Of a stretch of DNA of 64,000 bases, positions 36,768 to 44,643 are shown piece after piece. The notes beneath the pieces were generated by a model that saw only the letters and a program-made list of their open reading frames with translations, made no database searches and was not told where the DNA came from. Positions within the stretch are counted from its first letter, which is position 1; the number at the start of each line of letters is the position of its first letter. This stretch comes from Mycolicibacterium sphagni (GTDB taxonomy: Bacteria > Actinomycetota > Actinomycetes > Mycobacteriales > Mycobacteriaceae): NCBI RefSeq assembly GCF_013337765.1, contig NZ_VBSB01000035.1, positions 558,742 through 622,741 of the forward strand, read 5' to 3'. A program made the translations under genes and the position numbers.

Positions 36768-37150
36768 TCGTCGTCGGATACACCAACGACCAGTTCGGCA
36801 GGGCGGCGCTGGACGCCGGTATCGCCGAGGCCACTCTGCGGGACACCGATCTGCTGGTGGTCAACTCGACACCGGGGGACTCCTATATCGACGCCGCGTT
36901 CGCCCAGCCGGGGCAGGTGGCCGACATCGAGGAACACCTGAAGAACTCCGGGGTGCGCTTCGAGCTGTCTCAACCCGTCGGGGTCTATGCCGCCGATGCG
37001 CTGCTGGAGGCGATGGAGCGGCCCGAAGCCGAGCTGTTGGTGATCGGCCTCAAACACCGCAATCCCGTCGGCAAACTGCTCCTCGGCAGCGTCGCGCAGC
37101 AACTGCTGATGGAATGCCCGAAACCTGTGCTCGCGGTCAAGCCTGGCTAA
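36764..37150 (+). CDS. Universal stress protein (UspA domain)
   Basis: 128-residue single Usp domain. It opens with IVVGYTNDQFGRAAL and ends with the ATP-binding-type G-x2-G-x9-G-S/T motif (VIGLKHRNPVGKLLLGSVAQQLL). Its ATG lies in the tctA stop codon, so it is translated with the transporter. A Usp fused to or paired with TTT/TRAP transporters is known in other bacteria and may gate or sense transport; that role is inferred. Confidence 0.87.
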   Translation: MIVVGYTNDQFGRAALDAGIAEATLRDTDLLVVNSTPGDSYIDAAFAQPGQVADIEEHLKNSGVRFELSQPVGVYAADALLEAMERPEAELLVIGLKHRNPVGKLLLGSVAQQLLMECPKPVLAVKPG

Positions 37151-37159
37151 TGCCGAATA

Positions 37160-38146
37160 ATGGAGGGCATGAGCGTCTCGTTGCTGGTGTGGGTGGTCAC
37201 GTGCGCGGTGATTCTCGGGTTGTTCGTCTTCGACTTCTACGCGCACGTCCGGGTGCCGCACGAGCCGACGTTCCGCGAATCGGCCATCTGGTCGTCGGTG
37301 TACATCGGCCTGGCGGTGGTGTTCGGGTTCGTCGTGTGGTGGCTGTGGGGTGGCCAGTTCGCCGGTGAGTACTTCGCCGGGTACGTCACCGAGAAGGCGC
37401 TGAGCGTCGACAACCTGTTCGTGTTCACGGTCATCATGGGGACGTTCGCGGTGCCGCGGGAGTTCCAGCAGAAGCTGCTGCTGATCGGCATCGTGCTGGC
37501 CCTGGTGATGCGCGCGGGGTTCATCGCGGTCGGTGCGGCGGCCATCAGCTCGTTCAGCTGGGTGTTCTATCTCTTCGGAATCTTCTTGGTACTCACCGCC
37601 GTCAAGCTGGCGAAGGAGGCCGGGCACGAGAAGGAGGTCGAGGAGGAACGCGACAGCCGGATCATCGCGCTGGTGCGCCGGTTCGTCGCGACCACCGACA
37701 CCTACGACGGCGACAAGTTCCTCACCAAGCTCGACGGCAAGCGGACGGTCACGCCGATGTTGTTGGCGCTCATCGCCATCGGGTTCACCGACGTGCTGTT
37801 CGCGCTGGACTCGATCCCGGCGATCTACGGCCTGACCGAACAGCCCTATATCGTGTTCACCGCCAATGCGTTCGCGTTGATGGGGTTGCGCCAGTTGTAC
37901 TTCCTCATCGGCGGTCTGCTGGACCGGCTCATCTATCTGTCCTACGGGCTGTCGCTGATCCTGGCGTTCATCGGTGTCAAGCTCGTGCTGCACGCGCTGC
38001 ACGAGAACAGCCTGCCGTTCATCAACGGCGGTCAGCACGTTGCGGTGCCGGAGATCTCGACGGGTATGTCGATCGGCGTGATCGGGGTGGTGCTGCTGGT
38101 GACGACTGTGGCGAGCCTGGCCAAGACGCGGGGCCGGGTGACGTAG
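37160..38146 (+). CDS. TerC-family integral membrane protein
   Basis: 328-residue polytopic protein with about eight to nine helices. It contains the TerC blocks GEYFAGYVTEKALSVDNLFVF (with acidic and Asn residues within the membrane) and IGFTDVLFALDSIPAIYG. Family members are linked to tellurite resistance and manganese export. ATG at 37160 is used; an ATG at 37169 with GGAGG only two to three bases before it is less likely. It ends two bases from the converging secreted protein gene. Confidence 0.88.
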   Translation: MEGMSVSLLVWVVTCAVILGLFVFDFYAHVRVPHEPTFRESAIWSSVYIGLAVVFGFVVWWLWGGQFAGEYFAGYVTEKALSVDNLFVFTVIMGTFAVPREFQQKLLLIGIVLALVMRAGFIAVGAAAISSFSWVFYLFGIFLVLTAVKLAKEAGHEKEVEEERDSRIIALVRRFVATTDTYDGDKFLTKLDGKRTVTPMLLALIAIGFTDVLFALDSIPAIYGLTEQPYIVFTANAFALMGLRQLYFLIGGLLDRLIYLSYGLSLILAFIGVKLVLHALHENSLPFINGGQHVAVPEISTGMSIGVIGVVLLVTTVASLAKTRGRVT

Positions 38147-38148
38147 AG

Positions 38149-38454
38149 CTAGTTGTTGCTGTTCGGGCAGGACAGGTCGACGTAGACGACGCCATTGTTG
38201 GCCGGGCTCATCTGCATCATCAACGAGCCGTCGGGCATCATCATGACCGTCAGCCCGTGCACGCCGTTGACCGTGCAGCGCGACAGTGCCATGGTCGAAG
38301 GCTGGTTGAATTGCACACTGTAACCCTGGTCTTGCAACGCCTTCACGACGTCGGCGGCCGAACCGTTGGTGGGAATGGCGCCGGCGAGGCCAGGCGTCAC
38401 TAATGCGGCACCCGCGGCAATACAGATCGCGGCGGCGGTCAGGGTGATCTTCAC
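38149..38454 (-). CDS. Small secreted mycobacterial protein of unknown function
   Basis: 101 residues with a Sec signal peptide (VKITLTAAAICIAAG... cleaved after LAGA, about residue 26). The mature part has two cysteines (LSRCTVNG and DLSCPN) that could form a disulfide, and a Met-rich stretch (VMMMPDGSLMMQM). I do not recognise a family with known function. The GTG start at 38454 is supported by a CAGGAG ribosome binding site; the open frame extends upstream but without signal-peptide character. Confidence 0.7.
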   Translation of the reverse strand: MKITLTAAAICIAAGAALVTPGLAGAIPTNGSAADVVKALQDQGYSVQFNQPSTMALSRCTVNGVHGLTVMMMPDGSLMMQMSPANNGVVYVDLSCPNSNN

Positions 38455-38527
38455 GTCGGACTCCTGTCTTTGATGTTCCGACGCGTAGTGATTGGTAGGC
38501 CCGGGGGCGTTACACACTCAGTTGGAA

Positions 38528-38767
38528 TTACTTCCAGTCGCGGAATGCGTTGAGCAGCTTGGTCCGGAACTGGGGATCAACCTGTTCGTCACTGATTCGT
38601 CCGACCGTATCGATGGTGACCCGCAATTGCTGCAGATAGTTTTCACATCCGTCGCAGTCGAGCAGGTGCAGATCGAATCGCGCCCTGGTCTGCAGGTCCA
38701 GCGATCCGTCGAGGTAGGCCGTGACGAGTTCGACCAGCTCGTTGCAGTCCATCGGTTCGGTACTCAC
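38528..38767 (-). CDS. Zinc-binding anti-sigma factor (ZAS type)
   Basis: 79-residue cytoplasmic anti-sigma domain of the zf-HC2/ZAS type. The C-x(n)-H-x3-C-x2-C arrangement is seen in CNELVE and HLLDCDGC. Such proteins hold an ECF sigma factor and may release it on oxidation of the Cys pair. It lacks a membrane segment, so it is soluble. The GTG start overlaps the sigma gene stop (GTGA), pairing the two. Confidence 0.88.
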   Translation of the reverse strand: MSTEPMDCNELVELVTAYLDGSLDLQTRARFDLHLLDCDGCENYLQQLRVTIDTVGRISDEQVDPQFRTKLLNAFRDWK

Positions 38768-39402
38768 GGCGCCTCCCTCAGGTAGTCCTCGAGCGCTTGT
38801 CGGATCGCGGCACGCCCACGGTGCAGCAGCACACGCTGATTCGCGACGGACAGACTCAGGAGTTCGCACACCTCAGCGGAGTCGAATCCCAACATGTCGC
38901 GCAGGGTCACGACGCTGCGCTGGCGTTCGGGGAGCTTGTCCATTTCGCGGCGAGCGACCGCGATGAACTCGGCACCGAGTACCGACCCCTCCGGGGTGTC
39001 GGGAAACGGGGCGGGCGCGCGATCGCCTTTCCAATGTCCGGGCCAGTCCGGGTCAGTCGCAGGCCGGAATCGGGCCGGGTCGACGGTCCCCCCACCGAAC
39101 GCCGAGGTCTCGGCATCGGCGACGCGCCGGTCCCGGATTCCCCGCGTCTTGGCGATATTGATCATCACGGTGAAAAGCCAAGTGCGCAGCGAGGATCGGC
39201 CCTCGAACTTGTCGATGCCCTTGATCAACGCAATCCAGGTCTCCTGGACCACTTCCTCGGCAGCCTCGTTGCTTCGCACGTAGCCGCGCGCAACCCGCAG
39301 TAGCGCGGGGGTGTGGCGGTCCACCAGGTCGGCGAAGGCCAGCTCGTCGCCGGCCCGTAAGGACGCGACCATCGCCGCCTCGTCGTCTTCCGTCCCGATC
39401 AT
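38764..39402 (-). CDS. ECF-type RNA polymerase sigma factor
   Basis: 212-residue group 4 sigma factor. Sigma region 2 spans about 20-95 (FADLVDRHTPALLRVARGYV, AEEVVQETWIALIKGID, SLRTWLFTVMINIAKTRG). A Pro/Gly-rich linker follows. Region 4 (about 155-205, LPERQRSVVTLRDMLGFDSAEVCELLSLSV) binds the -35. It is coupled to the anti-sigma gene. A GGAATAC/GTATTCC inverted repeat just upstream could hold an autoregulated promoter. Confidence 0.92.
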   Translation of the reverse strand: MIGTEDDEAAMVASLRAGDELAFADLVDRHTPALLRVARGYVRSNEAAEEVVQETWIALIKGIDKFEGRSSLRTWLFTVMINIAKTRGIRDRRVADAETSAFGGGTVDPARFRPATDPDWPGHWKGDRAPAPFPDTPEGSVLGAEFIAVARREMDKLPERQRSVVTLRDMLGFDSAEVCELLSLSVANQRVLLHRGRAAIRQALEDYLREAP

Positions 39403-39408
39403 CGAGAC

Positions 39409-39435
39409 GGAATACTAGCCGCTTAACGGTATTCC
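39409..39435. promoter_or_regulatory. Inverted repeat upstream of the sigma gene
   Basis: GGAATAC and GTATTCC form perfect 7-bp arms with 13 bases between them, starting 7 bases before the sigma ATG and overlapping the last codons of the upstream reductase gene. Read on the minus strand the first arm resembles an ECF -35 (GGAAT-type) and CGTCT follows the second arm. It may be an autoregulatory promoter or a binding site; evidence is pattern only. Confidence 0.35.
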
Positions 39436-40139
39436 GGGTTGGCAAAATCATAGCGACAGCCCGCGTCCCAGCCGGACCGAAGGTTGCCGTATGCCGGTAT
39501 GCCTCCGGCATTCCGCAGCATCTGAGCCAGGTGCAGGAGATTCCACGTCATGAATGTTGTGTTGCGGTTGGTGAAGTCGTTGTCCGGCCCGCCCGAGCCC
39601 GGGTCGAGGTAGGACGGACCAGGTCCCGCTTCGCCGATCCAGCCGGCGTCAGCCTGCGGGGGAATCGTGTACCCGATGTGCTGCAGCGTATACAGCACGT
39701 TCTGTGCGCAGTGCTTGACTCCGTCTTCGTTGCCGGTGATCAGGCAGCCCCCGACGCGGCCGTAATACAGGTACTGACCCGCATCGTTGAGCAGGTGCGA
39801 GCCGCCATAGAGCCGTTCGTGCACCTGCTTCATCACCGAGCTGTTGTCGCCCAGCCAGATCGGCCCGGCCAGCACCAAAATGTCTGCGGCGAGTACCTTT
39901 TCGAAGATGGCCGGCCAGTCGTCGGTCGCCCAGCCGTGCTCGCGCATGTCGGGCCAAACACCGGTGGCTATGTCGTGGTCGACGGCTCGCACGACCTCGA
40001 CCGCGACGCCGTGCGCCGCCATGATTGAGGTGCTGATGTCGATGAGGCCTTGAGTGTTACTCGGCTCGGGTGAACGCTTCAGCGTGCAGTTGATGAACAA
40101 CGCGTGCAGACCGGTGAAGTCATAGTCGGGAGAGTTCAT
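39423..40139 (-). CDS. Flavodoxin-fold NAD(P)H-dependent FMN reductase-like protein
   Basis: 238 residues. The flavodoxin-like fold is suggested by HALFINCTLKRSPEPSNTQGLID (phosphate loop), ADILVLAGPIWLGDNSSVMKQV and GRVGGCLITGNEDGVKHCAQN, typical of the NADPH-dependent FMN reductase group. The C-terminus, with NRNTTFMTWNLLHLA, belongs to the same subgroup. The ATG at 40139 has AAGGAAG seven bases upstream; a more distant ATG at 40190 is less likely. It lies 20 bp upstream of the ECF sigma gene on the same strand, so the two may be co-transcribed. Confidence 0.8.
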   Translation of the reverse strand: MNSPDYDFTGLHALFINCTLKRSPEPSNTQGLIDISTSIMAAHGVAVEVVRAVDHDIATGVWPDMREHGWATDDWPAIFEKVLAADILVLAGPIWLGDNSSVMKQVHERLYGGSHLLNDAGQYLYYGRVGGCLITGNEDGVKHCAQNVLYTLQHIGYTIPPQADAGWIGEAGPGPSYLDPGSGGPDNDFTNRNTTFMTWNLLHLAQMLRNAGGIPAYGNLRSGWDAGCRYDFANPEYR

Positions 40140-40292
40140 CCAGCTTCCTTTCGCTCTCGTTGCGAGTGCAGTGGGGAATCCGGTCGACATCGTTACACCG
40201 TGTCTGGCTCGACCGCCATGAATTCAGTGGACTCACAGCGCCTCCCGTACACATTGGCGCAGCCAGCGATGGCTGTCCGGCTTTGAGCCGGG

Positions 40293-40775
40293 CTAGGGCA
40301 GATCGCCGTCAGTGAGGGAGTCGTCCGCTTTCGTCAGGTGCTGCAGGATTCGTTCATTCAGGGCCGCAAGCATGTCGAGCTCAGCCGGGCTGAGCAGGTC
40401 GATGAAATTCCGGCGCACATCCGCCACGTGCTTGGGCGCCGCCATCTCGATGGCGGCGCGGCCGGCCGGCAGCAGGCGGACCACGGTGCTGCGGGCGTCG
40501 TCGGGGTTTGGTTCGCGGCTGACGAGGCCGTCCTTCTGCATGCGTCGTACCTGGTGGGAGACGCGGCTCTTTTCCCACCCCAGCGTTTTGCACAGCTCGT
40601 GGGCCGGCATGCGATCGCGGTCGTGACCTGAGAGGACCGCGAGGATCTCGTAATCCGCGCCGGTCAGACCAGACTCCTGCAAGCCGCGGTTCAGGTGCAG
40701 CACCAGCTGATGGTGCGCGTGCATGAAGGCCCGCCAGGCGCGGTCTTCAGCCTCGTTGAGCCAGTTCGGGTCCAT
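40293..40775 (-). CDS. MarR-family transcriptional regulator
   Basis: 160-residue winged-helix regulator. Helix-turn-helix and wing: SGLTGADYEILAVLSGHDRDRMPAHELCKTLGWEKSRVSHQVRRM, then REPNPDDARSTVVRLLPAGRAA. The start at 40775 has an AGGAGG ribosome binding site; the extended reading upstream crosses the divergent intergenic repeats. It faces the F420-reductase-like gene and probably represses it from the GATGCGTCAAC repeats. Confidence 0.9.
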   Translation of the reverse strand: MDPNWLNEAEDRAWRAFMHAHHQLVLHLNRGLQESGLTGADYEILAVLSGHDRDRMPAHELCKTLGWEKSRVSHQVRRMQKDGLVSREPNPDDARSTVVRLLPAGRAAIEMAAPKHVADVRRNFIDLLSPAELDMLAALNERILQHLTKADDSLTDGDLP

Positions 40776-40798
40776 GGCTCTCCACCTCCTCGTTGGTA

Positions 40799-40838
40799 GA
40801 TGCGTCAACAAATCCGGGAATAAGGTGGATGCGTCAAC
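40799..40838. promoter_or_regulatory. Direct repeats in the MarR divergent promoter
   Basis: GATGCGTCAAC occurs twice, at 40799-40809 and 40828-40838, on the same strand and 29 bp apart (near three helical turns). Read on the other strand each gives GTTGACGCATC, containing a TTGACG -35-like core. They lie between the MarR gene and the divergent F420-reductase-like gene and are the best candidates for the MarR operators. Confidence 0.5.
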
Positions 40839-40868
40839 CTTTCTATCGTATGTCGAGAAAGGACACTC

Positions 40869-41492
40869 ATGAGCAATATCAGCATCATCGGAACCGGAAA
40901 CATGGCCCGCGCGATCGGCGCGCTCGCGGTAGCGGGCGGAAACGTCGTCGAGATCATCGGGCGCGATCGGCACAAGGCGACCGAATTGGCCAAGACCCTG
41001 GGCGACAACGTCACGGTGGGAGAGTTCGGCGCGGTCCCGGCCGGCGACATCGTCATCGTCGCCTTGTTGTACGCAGGCGTCGTCCCGGTCGTCGAACAAT
41101 ACGGAGATGCCCTGGCGGACAGGGTCATCGTCGACATCAGTAATCCCTTCAGTCCTGAGGCCGACGGTCTGGTGCTCCCTCACGACTCCTCGGTGGCGCA
41201 GGAGGTCGCCAAAGTGGCGCCGGCCGGCGCCAGCGTCGTCAAGGCGTTCAACACGATCTTTGGTGTCGTTCTGGAACAGGGCAGGCCGCTGGACGTCTTC
41301 ATCGCCGGTGACGACGAGCGCGCCAAGGTCGGCGTGGCCCAGTTCGTCGAGAGCCTCGGGTTACGCCCCCTGGATGTCGGCGGCCTGAAGATGGCGCACT
41401 GGCTGGAAGGCGCTGGTCTGATCGTCATGGGTCTCGCCCGCCACGGGGTGGGTGGATTCGACTTTGCCCTCGGTGCAACGGTTTTCGGCTGA
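40869..41492 (+). CDS. F420-dependent NADP reductase-like protein
   Basis: 207-residue Rossmann protein of the NADPH:F420 oxidoreductase/NADP_oxidored_F420 family. The cofactor loop is SIIGTGNMARAIGALAVAGG, with an Arg following (GRDRHKA) suitable for NADP. The block VDISNPFSPEADGL is followed by VKAFNTIFGVVL, the family landmark for the F420/substrate site. It may pass electrons between NADPH and F420, or reduce another substrate. It is the divergent partner of the MarR gene and lies 62 bp before the LLM-class F420 enzyme. Confidence 0.85.
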   Translation: MSNISIIGTGNMARAIGALAVAGGNVVEIIGRDRHKATELAKTLGDNVTVGEFGAVPAGDIVIVALLYAGVVPVVEQYGDALADRVIVDISNPFSPEADGLVLPHDSSVAQEVAKVAPAGASVVKAFNTIFGVVLEQGRPLDVFIAGDDERAKVGVAQFVESLGLRPLDVGGLKMAHWLEGAGLIVMGLARHGVGGFDFALGATVFG

Positions 41493-41514
41493 GCAGCCCA
41501 CTAAAGACAGATTG

Positions 41515-41529
41515 TTGATCTATCATCAA
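41515..41529. promoter_or_regulatory. Inverted repeat before the LLM-class gene
   Basis: TTGAT-CTATC-ATCAA is a perfect 5-bp inverted repeat about 26 bases before the LLM gene start, in an A/T-rich patch. TTGATC could also act as a -35 with a weak AATAGG -10 17 bases downstream (41538-41543). Operator or promoter, low certainty. Confidence 0.3.
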
Positions 41530-41554
41530 AATGGAAGAATAGGGGACTTTTGTG

Positions 41555-42436
41555 ATGAAGCTTGGTTTCGCACTTCCCATCGTCGGACCGGCTATCACCA
41601 GTGCCGCAGGTCTGAGCGGGTTTTGCCGAGGACTCGAGGACCTTGGCTACGACACACTGTGGGTCGGCGACCGGCTGGTAACTCCGGTTGACATGCACAG
41701 CACCTATCCGGGCCAAGAGCAGCCGTACCCGCCGCAGATGACCCGCTACTTGGATCCGGTGCTGCTGTGGACCGTGGCGGCGACGGCGACCAGTCGGGTG
41801 AGGTTGAATGCGAGCACGCTCAGCACCTTCTATTACGAACCGGTGCACCTGGCCCGGCTACTGACCACCCTCGACGTGCTCAGCGAAGGGCGCCTCGACG
41901 TCGGTGTGGGAATCGGGTGGATGAAGGACGAGCACGATATCGCCCGCAGCGCGGACTGGAGCCGGCGCGGACGGATGCTCGACGACCTGTTGGCGTTCCT
42001 GCAGGAGTGGTGGACAACCACCCCGGTGTCCTGGGAGAGCGAGTTCTTCTCCCTGCCGCCGGTTCATGCCGACCTGCGCCCGGTCCAGGCCGGCGGTCCA
42101 CCCATCTGGATCGGCGGTGCCAGCGAGGCCGCGATGCGCCGGGTCGGCCGAAGCGGCACCGGTTGGCTCGGGGTCGAGGGACTGCAGGACGAGGTCACCG
42201 ACCGCCTGTGGTCGATCGCGCGGCGCGCGGCACAAGACGCCGGCCGTGATCCCGACGAGCTGAAAAAGGCCATGCGAATCAACCTCGAACCGGGCACGTC
42301 CGTTGGCGCGGTCCTCGAAAGGCTTGAGCGCCTTTCGGAATCCGGTGCCGATGAGGCGATCGTGGATGCCTTCGCGATGTTTCCGAGCCTTGAGGAGATG
42401 CTGGACTTCGCCGGCCAGATAATCGCCGGTAAATGA
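41555..42436 (+). CDS. LLM-class F420-dependent oxidoreductase
   Basis: 293-residue luciferase-like monooxygenase fold enzyme, expected to use cofactor F420. It opens MKLGFALPIVGPAITSAAG. It contains LEDLGYDTLWVGDRL, AATATSRVRLNASTL, LSEGRLDVGVGIGWMKDEH and GPPIWIGGASEAAMRRVGR, the characteristic blocks of the TIGR03619-like subgroup. A GTG at 41552 precedes the ATG at 41555; an AGGGG lies upstream. Its TGA at 42434-42436 is followed by a single base and then the tRNA-Leu-like repeat, so this gene marks the left border of the island. Confidence 0.88.
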   Translation: MKLGFALPIVGPAITSAAGLSGFCRGLEDLGYDTLWVGDRLVTPVDMHSTYPGQEQPYPPQMTRYLDPVLLWTVAATATSRVRLNASTLSTFYYEPVHLARLLTTLDVLSEGRLDVGVGIGWMKDEHDIARSADWSRRGRMLDDLLAFLQEWWTTTPVSWESEFFSLPPVHADLRPVQAGGPPIWIGGASEAAMRRVGRSGTGWLGVEGLQDEVTDRLWSIARRAAQDAGRDPDELKKAMRINLEPGTSVGAVLERLERLSESGADEAIVDAFAMFPSLEEMLDFAGQIIAGK

Positions 42437-42437
42437 G

Positions 42438-42523
42438 TGTCCGAGGGGGGACTTGAACCCACACGCCCGTTAATAGGGCACTAGCACCTCAAGCTAGCGC
42501 GCCTGTCATTCCGCCACTCAGGG
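42438..42523 (-). pseudogene. Decayed tRNA-Leu(GAG) copy (left island border)
   Basis: An 86-base sequence matching the intact tRNA-Leu at 45078-45163 with 4 differences up to 42521 and a different 5' end. Changes damage function: the acceptor 5' strand is CCCTGAG instead of GTCCGAG, losing the first two pairs. The D-loop GG becomes GA, and one T-stem G becomes T. The anticodon arm (CTAGC-TTGAGGT-GCTAG), the variable arm and the 3' acceptor strand are unchanged. The pattern (host-like 3' side, altered 5' side) fits an att site of an element that entered the tRNA gene. Confidence 0.75.
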
Positions 42524-42588
42524 GTCGCGCGCCATCCGTGGGCTCTGAACGCACTCACGTGGTCGCGTGTCGGTTTACAGTTAACGAT

Positions 42589-42993
42589 GTGTCGGTGAGT
42601 GGGTTTGCAGGGCTTCGACCGCCACGTGATGAGGTGTTACTTCTCGGATTGGTCGACTGGGTGCCGCTCGAACGTGTACATCAAGCGGTGGTCGACGCAC
42701 ACCCTGATTCTTCGTTGCCGATGATCCGGCAATCGACGATGGACTTGATCGATGAACTCACTCAGGAAGGCCTCTTCACCATCGGCGACCTGACCGGTGA
42801 GAATGCACGCTTCGTGCCGTGGTCAACGCCCAGGAAGGATTCCCTCCAGCGCATCCGGAAGGCCTATATCGAGGACTTCGATAATCCGGATTATTGGTCG
42901 TGGTTCTGCTGGCTGGACCTCACGCCGCAAGGTGCGCTGATTGCGCAGCCGATAGAGGATCGCCTCCGCCGATCGGCCGAATCGTCAGGCTGA
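42589..42993 (+). CDS. Small protein of unknown function in the tRNA-Leu island
   Basis: About 134 residues from the GTG at 42589 (a GTG at 42538 would lie close to the tRNA remnant; one at 42595 is also possible). The N-terminal half (DEVLLLGLVDWVPLERVHQAV ... TMDLIDELTQEGLFTIGDL) reads like a winged-helix-type helical domain. The rest is acidic/aromatic (DNPDYWSWFCWLDLTPQG). I do not recognise a characterised family. It converges on the effector operon with a 9-bp overlap. A cognate immunity protein is one possibility, from position only. Confidence 0.6.
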   Translation: MSVSGFAGLRPPRDEVLLLGLVDWVPLERVHQAVVDAHPDSSLPMIRQSTMDLIDELTQEGLFTIGDLTGENARFVPWSTPRKDSLQRIRKAYIEDFDNPDYWSWFCWLDLTPQGALIAQPIEDRLRRSAESSG

Positions 42994-43560
42994 TCTCGCG
43001 GTGAATGCCGTATACAGCGCGCGGCAAAGCAGCTCGATATCCGCCGACAAAGCCGCATCCACGTGAGCGTCGATGAAGATCGACTGGTGGATCAATAACC
43101 CTTCCGCCGCAAGGTAATTGTGCAATGCCTTGATCCACACCCCGCCAGCTGCAAGGTGACCGACAGAACGGACGGCGGTACTCGTGTCGTCCGACAGGAA
43201 AACAGTTTTTTCAATATCGACTGCTTCGAGATCGCGTAAGGCGACGTCGGCGTTCATGTGCAGCGCCTGTGCGGGTATTACGCCCTCAAACTTGTATACC
43301 GATATGGTTTCGCAACCATCCCAACCGCTGCCGTCGCGGTGCCCTGTAACAGCGATGCGCCATGGTGCATTGTGGAGACCTTCGAACCTGCCTATATGCC
43401 ATCCGGCGGGCACGCTGAGGCGTGAAAGCCATTGCGGAGCATCATCTCCTGATGCTAGCCGCAGCCCCGTGACGTGGGGGGCCGCCAACACCACGGGCGA
43501 CCGGACTGCAGAAACCCGCTGCCATTCCTGATCGGCGCCGGTCACGGACTCAGAACCCAT
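42985..43560 (-). CDS. Third gene of the type VII cassette, possibly LpqN-like
   Basis: 191 residues, soluble, without a signal peptide. The layout (LSVPAGWHIGRFEG near the N-terminus; VIPAQALHMNADVALRDL in the middle; GLLIHQSIFIDAHVDAALSADIELLCRALYTAF at the end) is reminiscent of the mycobacterial LpqN/LpqT-type fold. Those proteins often accompany secreted WXG proteins, but here the lipobox is missing, so the match is tentative. Its start lies inside the 3' end of the effector gene (19-bp overlap). A chaperone or immunity function is possible. Confidence 0.55.
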   Translation of the reverse strand: MGSESVTGADQEWQRVSAVRSPVVLAAPHVTGLRLASGDDAPQWLSRLSVPAGWHIGRFEGLHNAPWRIAVTGHRDGSGWDGCETISVYKFEGVIPAQALHMNADVALRDLEAVDIEKTVFLSDDTSTAVRSVGHLAAGGVWIKALHNYLAAEGLLIHQSIFIDAHVDAALSADIELLCRALYTAFTARSA

Positions 43561-44642
43561 TTACCGAATGAGCCGATGCCGGCCAGGATCGCAATCCCTA
43601 TCCCGCCGAGTGTCCCCAGGACTCCGACGTCCTCTGGCGCCACCGCGGGTGCGCCGAAGGTAGGGGCTGGCAGTTCGACTGACGGGCTCATGTATGGAGC
43701 CGGTTCCGGCGCTGGCACCGCGACTGGCGCGGGCGCAGGGGCGGGGACCGGCACGGGAGATGGTGGTGGCTTTGGCAATTCCTCGACGTGGATCTTGGTC
43801 GTGGATTTGTCGGGATAGACGATATCGATCGTCGCTCCGCCGGATTTGCTGTCGGGTCGGTAGCTGATCCGGGTGCCATCGTCGAGGAGGCGCGTATCAC
43901 CCGGATAGCTACTTGGAGGCGCCGTGGTCGAGTTCGTTGTCAGCGTTCCGAACAGCCCTTTCAGAGCTTCGGGCGTTGGCACCACCTTGACGTGGGGTTG
44001 CCTGCCGGGCGGTAACGGATCGACGATCTTGTGGACATCTTCTGCATCGTGAACTGAAAGTCCATTGACATCAGGGTCTTTCGGTGATGGGACCGAAGGA
44101 GGCGTTTCGGGGAAGTCGAGCGCAGTGACGTGACTGGCAACCGCTGTCAACTGTCCTGCGATACGCTGGTCAACGGCTGCCAGTTGCATTGCACCGCTGC
44201 GGAGTTTCGTTGCCAATGCGAGCGCTTGCGCTCGTTTGGCCGCAGCCGCCGACAGACCGTCGTCGAAGTACTCGACGGAGAGGTCTTCGTTAACCGTGAA
44301 TCCGTATGCTCGAGCCTCGGCGACAACGGATATCACGCGTCGCTTCGCCACCTCGAGCTCGTTGGCTCCTGCGTCAGCAAGATTCGACGCTGCGTGCAGT
44401 TCGTCGGCGACACCAATGATCTTCATCCGATCCGCGTGAGCGCGTTGTTGGGCGGCTTCGGCCATCCGGCCCTGCCAAACCCGGCCACCGGGGCTAGCCA
44501 TCTGCTGGTATATCTCAGTGGCCGCGCCCTCCCAGCTCGTTGCATTGGTCCTCCAGTGCAGCGCTGCGGACGTCAGCTGGCTGGTGTCCCAGGACTGAAT
44601 CTGCGACAGCGATGGAAGATCTGCAGCGACGCCGGCTGGCAT
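43542..44642 (-). CDS. WXG-motif type VII secretion effector-like protein
   Basis: 366 residues. Residues 1-170 are helical, with a W-x-G turn (GRVWQGRMAEAAQQRAHAD, about 54-72), followed by the GFTVNEDLSVEYFDD and AVDQRIAGQLTAVA segments. These resemble the N-terminal secretion domain of mycobacterial ESX-exported toxins. A linker leads to a compact domain near 255-290 (LLDDGTRISYRPDSKSGGATI ... STTKIHVE) that might be the active part. A Pro/Ala repeat region (PVPAPAPAPV) and a hydrophobic C-terminus (GVLGTLGGIGIAILAGIG) follow. The ATG is one base after the stop of the EspC-like gene. Activity is unknown. Confidence 0.65.
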   Translation of the reverse strand: MPAGVAADLPSLSQIQSWDTSQLTSAALHWRTNATSWEGAATEIYQQMASPGGRVWQGRMAEAAQQRAHADRMKIIGVADELHAASNLADAGANELEVAKRRVISVVAEARAYGFTVNEDLSVEYFDDGLSAAAAKRAQALALATKLRSGAMQLAAVDQRIAGQLTAVASHVTALDFPETPPSVPSPKDPDVNGLSVHDAEDVHKIVDPLPPGRQPHVKVVPTPEALKGLFGTLTTNSTTAPPSSYPGDTRLLDDGTRISYRPDSKSGGATIDIVYPDKSTTKIHVEELPKPPPSPVPVPAPAPAPVAVPAPEPAPYMSPSVELPAPTFGAPAVAPEDVGVLGTLGGIGIAILAGIGSFGKWVLSP

Positions 44643-44643
44643 C

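Noticed and set aside
42438..42523. A second functional tRNA-Leu
   Set aside because: The acceptor stem loses its first two pairs, the D-loop GG is changed and the T-stem has a mismatch.
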